DNA of 17,699 bases, from positions 1 to 17,699 of the forward strand of contig JAURGS010000026.1 of the NCBI GenBank assembly GCA_030833685.1, written 5' to 3'. Made by a program: the position numbers and the translations under genes. The notes below the pieces were generated by a model, which was not told the origin of the DNA, ran no database searches, and saw only the letters and a program-made list of their open reading frames with translations. The DNA is from Rhodoferax sp. Lineage in GTDB: Bacteria; Pseudomonadota; Gammaproteobacteria; Burkholderiales; Burkholderiaceae_C. Shown piece by piece: positions 7,613-14,387 of this stretch (the first letter of the stretch is position 1; each line of letters opens with the position of its first letter).

Positions 7613-8345
7613 GGCCGTAAGCCTCAGGGTCCAAGCGGCGCATCTCGTCTTCGATCCAGCGCTGCGCCTGGCGCATCAGGTCCCTCGGATCGCGTCCTTT
7701 GCTTGAGATTGCTGGGCCCACAGACATGTGCACCACACCCGGGGTCTTGACAAATCCGTCGCGCGGCCAACACCGGCCCGTGGTCAGGGCAATCGGTACC
7801 ACATCGGCGCCCGCCTCAACAGCCAAACGTGTTCCTGCAGTCTGATAGGTTCCCGCCTGCCCACGTGCAATACGGGTGCCTTCGGGAAACATGATGACCC
7901 AGTTACCCTGCGACAAAAGACGACGGCCCTGATCGATCACCAATTTCATGGCTGCCGAGCGCGACTCCCGGTCGATATGAATCATGTCCAGACGGGCCAT
8001 GGACCAACCAAAAAACGGGATCTTCAGCAGTTCACGCTTGAACACAAAAGCCAGCGGCCTGGGCATTACTGTTGGAATCCATAACGTCTCAAGCGCCGAC
8101 TGGTGCTTGCTGAGCAAGACAACAGGGGAGTACTCGGCAGTGGGTAAATTGGACAGCCCGTGGACCTGCATGCGAATACCTAAAATCCAGCGCGTACCCC
8201 ACATCACCACTCGAAACCAGTTGACGGCGACCCACCACGCGCCAGTTCTGCGGGGCAAAAGCGATACCAGCAAAACCCCCAGGGTCCAGGGGATCACCGT
8301 CACTGCCATCCAAAGCAGGTGCAGCACAGAACGAATCAGCGCCAC
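7599..8345 (-). CDS. plsC: 1-acyl-sn-glycerol-3-phosphate acyltransferase
   Basis: Transfers an acyl group to lysophosphatidic acid to make phosphatidic acid, the second acylation of phospholipid synthesis, at the inner membrane. Visible motifs are block I KHQSALETLWIP (His81, with Glu86 in place of the usual Asp, a common variant), and block III FPEGTR (153-158). A hydrophobic N-terminal segment (about residues 7-30) is probably a membrane anchor, followed by an Arg pair. The frame can extend to an ATG at 8372, but a strong Shine-Dalgarno AGGAGAGG at 8349-8356 is correctly placed for the GTG at 8345, giving 248 residues beginning MALIRSVLHLLW. It lies 44 bases after gmhB and overlaps the following peptidase gene, so it belongs to the glyQS-gmhB-plsC operon. 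Confidence 0.93.
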   Translation of the reverse strand: MALIRSVLHLLWMAVTVIPWTLGVLLVSLLPRRTGAWWVAVNWFRVVMWGTRWILGIRMQVHGLSNLPTAEYSPVVLLSKHQSALETLWIPTVMPRPLAFVFKRELLKIPFFGWSMARLDMIHIDRESRSAAMKLVIDQGRRLLSQGNWVIMFPEGTRIARGQAGTYQTAGTRLAVEAGADVVPIALTTGRCWPRDGFVKTPGVVHMSVGPAISSKGRDPRDLMRQAQRWIEDEMRRLDPEAYGLEHS

Positions 8346-8348
8346 AGG

Positions 8349-8356
8349 CCTCTCCT
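8349..8356 (-). promoter_or_regulatory. Shine-Dalgarno site favouring a GTG start for plsC
   Basis: AGGAGAGG on the minus strand, with the AGGAG core 6 bases upstream of the GTG at 8345. The upstream in-frame ATG at 8372 has no comparable site. Confidence 0.75.
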
Positions 8357-8389
8357 GATATGGCCGATCCATCGCGCGTGGCCTAACAC

Positions 8390-8992
8390 TTATTTCCTTG
8401 CAGCGGACAAGTCCGCCTGAGCAGCCAGCGCAGCATCTTCGCGCGCGATCAAAAAGTCAGCAAAGGCTGCCAAGTCCTCGTGTACCCGCGTGTTGGACGG
8501 AAATGTCTCTGGCAGCGGACGGCCCTTGTAAGCCGCCCCCTTGCCGGTAAGCACCAGATGCGGTTCGCAGCCCACGCTGGTGGCAGCGACCAAGTCGCGC
8601 AAATGGTCGCCCACAACGGGTATACCCTCCAAAGCCACACCATAGCGCTGGGCCACAGCTTGTAGCAAGCCGGGCTGTGGTTTGCGGCATTGGCAAGCGT
8701 CATCGGGCGTGTGCGGGCAATAAAAAACAGCATCGATACGACCGCCGTGCTCGGCCAGTTTGTGATGCATCAGGCTGTGAATCGCATTCAAGTCGCTAAC
8801 CTCAAACACCCCACGCCCCAGCCCCGACTGGTTGGTCACGACCACCACGTGCCAGCCGGCATGGTTGAGCCTGGCGATGGCCTCCAAGGAGCCAGGTATT
8901 GCCGACCACTCTGCCGGCGACTTGATGTATTCATCACTGTCTACATTGATCGTGCCGTCACGATCCAGAATCAGGAGTTTGGTGGTGTTCAC
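8390..8992 (-). CDS. gmhB: D-glycero-beta-D-manno-heptose-1,7-bisphosphate 7-phosphatase
   Basis: Removes the 7-phosphate of heptose bisphosphate in the ADP-heptose pathway for the lipopolysaccharide inner core. It is a HAD-superfamily enzyme of the histidinol-phosphatase-like group. The nucleophile and general acid are Asp10 and Asp12 in LDRDGTIN; motif II is TNQSGLGRG (53-61); the phosphate-binding lysine is in CRKPQPG (Lys104); and the later Asp motif is VVGDHLRDL. The structural zinc loop typical of GmhB is present: Cys92, His94, Cys100 and Cys102 in CPHTPDDACQC, somewhat shorter than the E. coli loop. The 200 residues are normal. The start at 8992 is a GTG with GAGG about 11 bases upstream, 18 bases after glyS. 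The pairing with glyQS and plsC is a common Burkholderiales order. Confidence 0.93.
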   Translation of the reverse strand: MNTTKLLILDRDGTINVDSDEYIKSPAEWSAIPGSLEAIARLNHAGWHVVVVTNQSGLGRGVFEVSDLNAIHSLMHHKLAEHGGRIDAVFYCPHTPDDACQCRKPQPGLLQAVAQRYGVALEGIPVVGDHLRDLVAATSVGCEPHLVLTGKGAAYKGRPLPETFPSNTRVHEDLAAFADFLIAREDAALAAQADLSAARK

Positions 8993-9010
8993 AAGCGCTC
9001 GCCTCGGTTT

Positions 9011-11173
9011 TCAGGCCGCCAGTCGCGACAAATCGGCCACCCGGTTCATTGCCAAATGCAAGACTTTCAGCAGACCCTGGCGATTGAGGCGGACATCCGC
9101 CTCTTGCGCGTTGACCATCACGCCATCAAAGAATGCATCCACCGGCGCGCGCAGTTCGGCCAAAGTCTGCAAGGAGGCGCTGTAGTCCCCGGCCTCGAAC
9201 TGCTGATTGGCCACCTGCAAGACCCGCAGCATGGTCTGATGCAAGTCAAGCTCGGCAGGCTCGGTCAACAACACCGTGCTCACATGCGCATCCACCTCAC
9301 CAGCCTTTTTCAGGATGTTGCCAATGCGTTTGTTCGCTGCAGCCAGCGCTGGCGCTTGTGGCATGGCAGCAAACAGTCGAACTGCGGCAAGCCTGCCTGG
9401 CACATCTGCCAGTACCGGCGGGCGCAGCGCCAAGACAGCGTCCACCTCCAGCGTGCTGTAGCCCTGGTCGCGAAGGCTGCCTGCCAAACGCTCGTAAATG
9501 AAGTCCAGCAGCGCCGCCTGGTGGCCTTCAAAACTCTCTCTGACCGTCTTGTCCTGCGCGGCAAGCCAGGGCTCAAAGGCCGCCAGGGCAAGCGCGATGA
9601 GATCGTCAATCGCCAGCGGCAGCTGGGCCTCGATCAACATGCGCACCACACCCAATGCATGTCGGCGCAAGGCGAAGGGATCCTTGTCGCCAGTGGGCAG
9701 GTTGCCAATGCCGAACATGCCTACCAGCGTTTCCAGTTTGTCGGCGATAGCCACCACCAAGCCCAGTTTTTCGCGCGGTAGGTCGTCCCCCGCAAAGCGG
9801 GGCTTGTAGTGGTCTTCGATGGCCCATGCCAGTTCCTGCCCGAGGCCATCATGCAAAGCGTAATACCCGCCCATGATCCCTTGGAGTTCGGGGAACTCGC
9901 CCACCATGTCGGTGAGCAAGTCCGTCTTGGCCAAACGCGCCGCTTCCTGTGCCTGTTGGGCCAGTGCCGCATTCCCTAAACGGTTACCCAAGGCATGGGC
10001 CAGTGCCGCCACCCGTTGACTGCGCTCACCCTGGGTGCCCAGACGGTTGTGGTAAACCACCTTATCGAGGCCGCCGAGCCTGGACTTCAGGCTGCGCTTG
10101 CGGTCCTGGTCGTAAAAGAACTTGGCGTCACTCAGGCGTGGCCTCACCACCCGTTCATTGCCGCCAATAACGGCCGACGCATCGCTTGGGCTGATATTGC
10201 TGACCACCAAAAACCGATGGGTCAGTTTGCCCTGTGCATCAAGCAAGGGGAAGTATTTCTGATTGGCCTTCATGGTCAAAATCAGACACTCCTGGGGAAC
10301 CTCCAGAAAGGCTTGATCAAAGGAGCAGGTCAGCACCTTGGGACGCTCAACCAGCGCGGTCACCTCGTCGAGTAAGGCCTCATCCATGGCGACTTCAAAG
10401 CCGGGCCCCAGGGCAGCGGCAGCCTGCGCCAACTGCGTCGCAATAGCGCTTCGCCGTTCATCAAAACTGGCCAGCACGGCACCGTCGGTCAATAGGGTCT
10501 GGGCATAGGCATCGGCATGGGCAATTTCAAGTGGAGATTTACTCGCCTCAAAACGATGTCCGTGGGTGAGACGACCCGCTTTCAGACCCAGGGCCTGAAC
10601 GTCTAATACCTGAGCACCATGCAGGGCGATCAAGCCATGGGCCGGTCGAACAAAGTGCACCGTCGTCCACCCTGGCATTTCTGCGCCTGCGCCAAGTTGG
10701 TAACTCATGACTTTGGGGATGGGCAACTTGGCCAGCGCATCAAGAAGCGCCGATTGCAAGCCCGCCTCAAGCGTCACGCCGCTGAGAACGCTGTCGTAAA
10801 AAAGCGCTTGGGCCTTACCGTCGATGTCTTTTCGCAGCTTCGCAGTCAGGGCCTTGGGGTCACTGACGTCCAGGCCCATGGCCTGCAGTTTCTTCAGTAG
10901 CGCGGGTGTGGGTTCTCCCTGGCTGTCCAGGCCCACACTCACTGGCATGAGCTTTTGTTGAACCGGTTTGTCAGTGCCACGGCTGGCAACCTGCGTGATA
11001 TGTGCCGCCAATCGCCTGGGTGAGGCAAAGGAAGTGACCGTGGACCCCTCTGAGAGCAATCCTGCTTGTCGCAATTGCGCAGCCAAATGGCTTGCAAAAG
11101 CCTCCCCCAGTTTCTTCAAAGCCTTGGGTGGCAGCTCCTCCACAAACAATTCAATCAGCAGGCTATCGGTCAT
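9011..11173 (-). CDS. glyS: Glycine--tRNA ligase, beta subunit
   Basis: The large subunit of the bacterial alpha2beta2 glycyl-tRNA synthetase, needed for tRNA recognition. It is 720 residues, close to the roughly 690 of E. coli. The N-terminus LLIELFVEELPPKALKKLGE and the segments ECLILTMKANQKYFPLLD (about 295-312) and FLVVSNISPSD are strongly characteristic. The C-terminal part (from about 580) matches the DALR-like anticodon-binding region, with VDAFFDGVMVNAQEADVRLN near the end. The ATG at 11173 has only a weak AAGAA purine stretch upstream. It lies 64 bases after the alpha subunit gene, which must be expressed in equal amount, so the pair is almost certainly one transcript. Confidence 0.98.
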   Translation of the reverse strand: MTDSLLIELFVEELPPKALKKLGEAFASHLAAQLRQAGLLSEGSTVTSFASPRRLAAHITQVASRGTDKPVQQKLMPVSVGLDSQGEPTPALLKKLQAMGLDVSDPKALTAKLRKDIDGKAQALFYDSVLSGVTLEAGLQSALLDALAKLPIPKVMSYQLGAGAEMPGWTTVHFVRPAHGLIALHGAQVLDVQALGLKAGRLTHGHRFEASKSPLEIAHADAYAQTLLTDGAVLASFDERRSAIATQLAQAAAALGPGFEVAMDEALLDEVTALVERPKVLTCSFDQAFLEVPQECLILTMKANQKYFPLLDAQGKLTHRFLVVSNISPSDASAVIGGNERVVRPRLSDAKFFYDQDRKRSLKSRLGGLDKVVYHNRLGTQGERSQRVAALAHALGNRLGNAALAQQAQEAARLAKTDLLTDMVGEFPELQGIMGGYYALHDGLGQELAWAIEDHYKPRFAGDDLPREKLGLVVAIADKLETLVGMFGIGNLPTGDKDPFALRRHALGVVRMLIEAQLPLAIDDLIALALAAFEPWLAAQDKTVRESFEGHQAALLDFIYERLAGSLRDQGYSTLEVDAVLALRPPVLADVPGRLAAVRLFAAMPQAPALAAANKRIGNILKKAGEVDAHVSTVLLTEPAELDLHQTMLRVLQVANQQFEAGDYSASLQTLAELRAPVDAFFDGVMVNAQEADVRLNRQGLLKVLHLAMNRVADLSRLAA

Positions 11174-11237
11174 GTTTCTTTTTCAGTACAAACCCCAAGA
11201 TGGGATAACAATTTCAGGCCTCGGCCAATACCGGGGC

Positions 11238-12158
11238 TCAGGCAATCTTGGCAGGCATCGTCGCCAACCACTCCCTGGGCGCCATCGGGAAACCCAGCCT
11301 CTCGCGGCTGTCGTAATAGCTCTGCGCCACACTGCGCGCCAGATTGCGGATACGCCCAATGTAGGCTGCGCGCTCAGTCACTGAAATCGCACCCCGGGCA
11401 TCCAGCAAATTAAAGCTGTGCGCGCACTTGAGCACCTGCTCATAAGCTGGCAGCGCCAGTTGCACCTGCATCAGGTGTTGCGCCTGCCGCTCGTGCGCGG
11501 AAAAGGCGGTGAAGAGGAACTCGGCATCACTGTGCTCAAAGTTGTAGGTCGACTGCTCAACTTCGTTTTGCCGGTAGACGTCGCCATAGCTCATGCGCGT
11601 GCCGTCCGCACTTTCCGTCCAAAGCAGGTTGAAGACGTTATCCACACCCTGGAGGTACATGGCCAGGCGCTCCAACCCATAGGTGATTTCACCCGTGATC
11701 GGCTTGCAATCAATCCCACCGACCTGTTGAAAATAGGTGAACTGGGTGACTTCCATGCCGTTGAGCCAAACCTCCCAGCCCAAGCCCCAAGCCCCCAGTG
11801 TCGGATTTTCCCAATCGTCCTCCACAAAGCGGATATCGTTTTTCTTCAGGTCAAAGCCCAGCGCCTCCAGGCTACCCAGGTAGAGCTCCAGAATGTTGTC
11901 AGGCGCAGGTTTGAGCACCACCTGGTACTGGTAGTAATGCTGCAAGCGGTTGGGGTTTTCGCCGTAGCGACCGTCTTTAGGCCGGCGACTTGGCTGCACG
12001 TAGGCAGCCTTCCAGGGCTCTGGTCCCAGCGCTCTTAAAAACGTCGCAGTGTGTGAGGTGCCGGCCCCAACCTCCATGTCGTAGGGTTGTAGCAAGGCAC
12101 AGCCTTGGGCATCCCAATAAGACTGGAGCTTCAGAATGATCTGCTGAAATGTCAACAT
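11238..12158 (-). CDS. glyQ: Glycine--tRNA ligase, alpha subunit
   Basis: The catalytic small subunit of the alpha2beta2 glycyl-tRNA synthetase, a class II aminoacyl-tRNA synthetase that activates glycine with ATP. It is 306 residues and almost diagnostic throughout, for example FQQIILKLQSYWDAQGCALL at the N-terminus, QPSRRPKDGRYGENPNRLQH (about 80-99) and FTYFQQVGGIDCKPITGEIT in the middle. The longest frame starts at a TTG at 12179, but family alignments start at MLTFQQ, so I chose the ATG at 12158. No Shine-Dalgarno is visible before either codon, which is unusual for such a highly expressed gene. The 140 bases upstream probably hold the promoter of the glyQS-gmhB-plsC group. Confidence 0.97.
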   Translation of the reverse strand: MLTFQQIILKLQSYWDAQGCALLQPYDMEVGAGTSHTATFLRALGPEPWKAAYVQPSRRPKDGRYGENPNRLQHYYQYQVVLKPAPDNILELYLGSLEALGFDLKKNDIRFVEDDWENPTLGAWGLGWEVWLNGMEVTQFTYFQQVGGIDCKPITGEITYGLERLAMYLQGVDNVFNLLWTESADGTRMSYGDVYRQNEVEQSTYNFEHSDAEFLFTAFSAHERQAQHLMQVQLALPAYEQVLKCAHSFNLLDARGAISVTERAAYIGRIRNLARSVAQSYYDSRERLGFPMAPREWLATMPAKIA

Positions 12159-12195
12159 AGGTGGGCGCTTGCAGCGCAAAGCGTCAGGACTGAAT

Positions 12196-12216
12196 CGGCC
12201 AAGGTGGCGGCCAAGG
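12196..12216. repeat. 9-base direct repeat in the glyQ upstream region
   Basis: CGGCCAAGG occurs twice, at 12196-12204 and 12208-12216, with a 12-base period, about one helical turn. It lies just downstream of the possible -10 element, where an operator or a leader structure could act. It may be chance. Confidence 0.5.
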
Positions 12217-12221
12217 CCCTG

Positions 12222-12227
12222 ATTTTA
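12222..12227 (-). promoter_or_regulatory. Possible -10 element for glyQ
   Basis: TAAAAT on the minus strand, 64 bases before the glyQ start, in the only sizeable gene-free stretch of the window. No convincing -35 element sits 17 bases upstream, so this is a weak prediction. Confidence 0.25.
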
Positions 12228-12262
12228 CGGGCTGGGACACTCGCAGCCGACTCGAACAAGTA

Positions 12263-12288
12263 GCCGCTTCATTGCGGCGTTAAAGCGG
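12263..12288 (-). other. Overlapping alternative hairpins between the accessory operon and glyQ
   Basis: Two stems share the same strand and exclude each other: GCCGC 12263-12267 with GCGGC 12274-12278 (6-base loop), and CCGCTT 12264-12269 with AAGCGG 12283-12288. They begin 10 bases after the stop of the 354-residue gene. There is no T-run on the minus strand after them, so they are not a standard intrinsic terminator, though they could still pause or stabilise an RNA end. Confidence 0.4.
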
Positions 12289-12298
12289 ACCAATCTGC

Positions 12299-13363
12299 TC
12301 AGGCTGTGCTCAGGACCCCAGACTCCAGGGTCTGTCGAATCTCATCGCGCGCGTCGATGCCCCGCTGCGCATGGGCCGCCAACACCTTCTGGCAAAGGGC
12401 TGCCCAATGTGGCGCGCCAGTCGCCACAGCGCGCTCCAGGGAGTCGACGCCTTTTCCGTCAGACCAGTCTTCATAGGCCAACTGAAGGCCCGGAAAGAGC
12501 ACCCGGCGCCAACCTTCAAAATTGGAAAACCAGAAGTGCAATGCGCCCTCGCTGTGCTGCTGCAGCAAGCGCGGCAGCACAAGTTGACAGTCGGCGAACA
12601 AATCGCGCGCTGCCCGCAGCAGTAAGTCAGTTCGGCGGTCGCGCATATCGCTTCGCAGCGCCTTCCAGCCGGCACCGAGTTGCTCGCCCACGCCGGCCTC
12701 AGCCAGCTCATGCAAGATCAGCGTGTCAGCCTGGGCCAGTGCCATCGCATCGACTGCGCCCTCGCCCTGCTGCGCAAAGCCGTGGTGCTCCAGGGCGCGC
12801 TTGAACGCGCCTGGGGATCGACGCAAGGTCCAGGCCTCGTATTTCTCCCACAGCCAGCGGCGCAGGGATTCCTGACGTAACTCGATTCCATGTGCCGATA
12901 GCGTCGCCGGCGGCGAGGCCAGGCTGCGGGCGTGTTCGCGACCCAGGCGATAAACCGGCAACAGCTCGCGTTGCTCCACCGCTTCCAGATCAGCCAGAAA
13001 AAACGTTGCTCGCCCAGGCGCCGTATAGCCGGCGCCGTAATACAAACCGCTACCGTTCAACGCAGCGTTGATGCCTAGGCGGTCGAAAGGGTCATAGACC
13101 CGGCCATCAACCCGAATTTCGGCAAACGCCTGGTCCTCAAGCCCGTCCCACATCGCCTCTCGTGCACTGAGCCAAGCGGCCACATCCTGGCGAGGCATCG
13201 TGGCAGAGGGCGCAAAATCCTGCTCCCAGCGGTAGAACTCGCGCATCTGAAGCAAATAGATGCACAAGGTCATGTCACCAGCGTGGGCGGCGTCGGCAAT
13301 ATTGCAATTGGCCTGTACAGCCTGGGCCAGTTGCGGGTCGGGCGCGTTCGCTGCTCTGCTCAT
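12299..13363 (-). CDS. Conserved hypothetical protein, tentatively Sfum_1244 family
   Basis: A 354-residue protein without a known catalytic motif. I place it tentatively in the Sfum_1244 family from the N-terminal pattern NCNIADAAHAGDMTLCIYLL with REFYRWE after it, which I recall as the hallmark of that uncharacterised family. Two cysteines (Cys20 and Cys34) lie in this conserved block and may bind a metal or form a disulfide. The rest is mostly helical and rich in Trp, Arg and Leu; no signal peptide or membrane segment is seen. The ATG at 13363 overlaps the stop of the four-cysteine gene (ATGA), so translation is coupled. It is the last gene of the accessory operon; 140 bases separate it from glyQ. 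Function is unknown. Confidence 0.75.
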   Translation of the reverse strand: MSRAANAPDPQLAQAVQANCNIADAAHAGDMTLCIYLLQMREFYRWEQDFAPSATMPRQDVAAWLSAREAMWDGLEDQAFAEIRVDGRVYDPFDRLGINAALNGSGLYYGAGYTAPGRATFFLADLEAVEQRELLPVYRLGREHARSLASPPATLSAHGIELRQESLRRWLWEKYEAWTLRRSPGAFKRALEHHGFAQQGEGAVDAMALAQADTLILHELAEAGVGEQLGAGWKALRSDMRDRRTDLLLRAARDLFADCQLVLPRLLQQHSEGALHFWFSNFEGWRRVLFPGLQLAYEDWSDGKGVDSLERAVATGAPHWAALCQKVLAAHAQRGIDARDEIRQTLESGVLSTA

Positions 13364-13785
13364 GGCCTTGTCTTGCCCGGTCCGCGCCGGCGGGGCTGCC
13401 AGGCCATCACCTGCTCAACAATTCTTGCCCATGGCAAAGCCGCCAGGCCGCCATAGTCGCTCTGCGCCTGCTGGACCATGCCATGCACCTCGGCCTGCGG
13501 GGCTGACAGTACCGTTTGTAAGCCCTGTAGGCCCCCTGCGTGCAGGCGCATGACCATGGCGTGAGTCAACGGTGCGCCTGGCTTCAAACGCAGCGGAAAT
13601 GTTGAGCGCTCCAGTATCAAGCGCTCCAGCGTCTCGCAGTTCATGTGCGCCATGACTTGGCGGCACATCATGACCTCGCGCTCAGCCACAGAACGCCTGG
13701 CCAGCATGTCACAACTCACTGTCTGCGCCATCAACGCGGGCTTGAACACGCAAGGCATTTCACCCGGGACGCGCCCGGCTTGCAT
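13360..13785 (-). CDS. Small conserved hypothetical protein with four cysteines
   Basis: About 141 residues with no recognised domain. The N-terminal third has four regularly placed cysteines, Cys12, Cys25, Cys41 and Cys50 (CVFKPAL, VSCDML, VMMCRQV, MNCETL), plus His47, which could hold zinc or an iron-sulfur cluster. A phrase such as SVAEREVMMC is the best-looking conserved core. The frame stays open upstream to an ATG at 14010, but that part overlaps the 72-residue gene in another frame and reads as arginine-rich shadow sequence. The start is therefore uncertain: the ATG at 13785 and the GTG at 13806 are both possible, and neither has a clear ribosome binding site. It ends in an ATGA overlap with the 354-residue gene. 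Function is unknown. Confidence 0.7.
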   Translation of the reverse strand: MQAGRVPGEMPCVFKPALMAQTVSCDMLARRSVAEREVMMCRQVMAHMNCETLERLILERSTFPLRLKPGAPLTHAMVMRLHAGGLQGLQTVLSAPQAEVHGMVQQAQSDYGGLAALPWARIVEQVMAWQPRRRGPGKTRP

Positions 13786-13822
13786 CAAGGTTTGTTCATC
13801 TGCCACGGCAGGCGAGTTTGAT

Positions 13823-14041
13823 CTATTCCTCGCCAGGCGGACCAGGCTGGCGCACTTGCGTGAGCAGTTCCTCAGCCTGCAGCGGGTTGTCGGCAAATAT
13901 GACTTTGACGCGGTCCAAGGACTTCTCAGGCAATGTTGCGCGAAGCTTTTTGGCCTGCGCCGAGGCCGCCGAAAAGCTGTCATGGGATTCAAGCTGTTGA
14001 AGTGTGCCAACGGGACCCAAGCGGTAAATAAAGTAAGGCAT
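13823..14041 (-). CDS. Small conserved hypothetical protein (72 residues)
   Basis: A 72-residue soluble protein beginning MPYFIYRLGPVGTLQQLESH, with an alternating strand-helix-strand-helix feel (a short N-terminal strand, an Ala/Lys helix near 23-40, a VKVIFAD strand near 45-51, then an AEELLTQ helix) and a Pro-Gly-Glu tail, PGPPGEE. It starts 4 bases after the S24 gene and is read in the frame that the next gene's upstream extension shadows. I recall similar proteins as unnamed neighbours in such clusters, but I cannot name a family. The tight spacing on the S24 side and its position inside the operon support it being real. Function is unknown. Confidence 0.75.
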   Translation of the reverse strand: MPYFIYRLGPVGTLQQLESHDSFSAASAQAKKLRATLPEKSLDRVKVIFADNPLQAEELLTQVRQPGPPGEE

Positions 14042-14045
14042 GTTT

Positions 14046-14387
14046 TCAGATGTAACGTTTGCTTGCCCGACGACGGCCCGGCAAGGCTTTTTGGATAATG
14101 ACCCCGCGCACGTCGGCCAGATCGGCCAGCGGCAGGTCAGGAAACGCGGGATTTAGCGCGTGCAGCGTCCAGCCACTCGCGCTGCGGCAAAGTTGGCGAA
14201 AAATCCACTCGCCCTGGTGCTGCGCAAACACGAAACTGCCATCGCGCACCACGCCCTCGGGCTCGATCACGATGATTTCACCGGCGTTGAACTCCGGCTC
14301 CATGCTGGTTCCCAGCACCTGCAAGGCAAAAGCCTCCCCTGCGCTACAGCTGGTCTCATCCGCAGCGTCCATAGGGCTCTCAGTCAT
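14046..14387 (-). CDS. Stand-alone S24 (LexA/UmuD C-terminal-like) domain protein
   Basis: A 113-residue protein consisting almost entirely of the S24/S26 peptidase-like beta fold seen in LexA, UmuD and phage repressors. The nucleophile motif is VLGTSMEPEF with Ser28, followed by the GEIIVIEPE and DGSFVFAQHQGEW strands typical of the fold. The position of the catalytic lysine in the usual VKRL segment reads FRQL here (Arg64), so self-cleavage is doubtful and the domain may act as a sensor or dimerisation module. No DNA-binding domain is present; a helix-turn-helix is instead fused to the upstream reductase. The ATG at 14387 overlaps the reductase stop (ATGA), which fixes the start, and the next gene follows after 4 bases. 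Confidence 0.85.
   Translation of the reverse strand: MTESPMDAADETSCSAGEAFALQVLGTSMEPEFNAGEIIVIEPEGVVRDGSFVFAQHQGEWIFRQLCRSASGWTLHALNPAFPDLPLADLADVRGVIIQKALPGRRRASKRYI

Noticed and set aside
8690..9781. A 363-residue open frame on the plus strand
   Set aside because: It lies antisense to the unmistakable glyS and gmhB genes, has no recognisable domain and is rich in Gln, His and Arg, as expected of a shadow frame in GC-rich coding DNA.
11212..11240. Imperfect inverted repeat between glyQ and glyS
   Set aside because: A 7-base stem with a mismatch and no T-run; glyQ and glyS must be co-expressed, so termination here is unlikely.
13786..14010. N-terminal extension of the four-cysteine gene
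   Set aside because: It overlaps the 72-residue gene in another frame and is arginine-rich; the smaller gene looks like real protein, so the extension is treated as a shadow.
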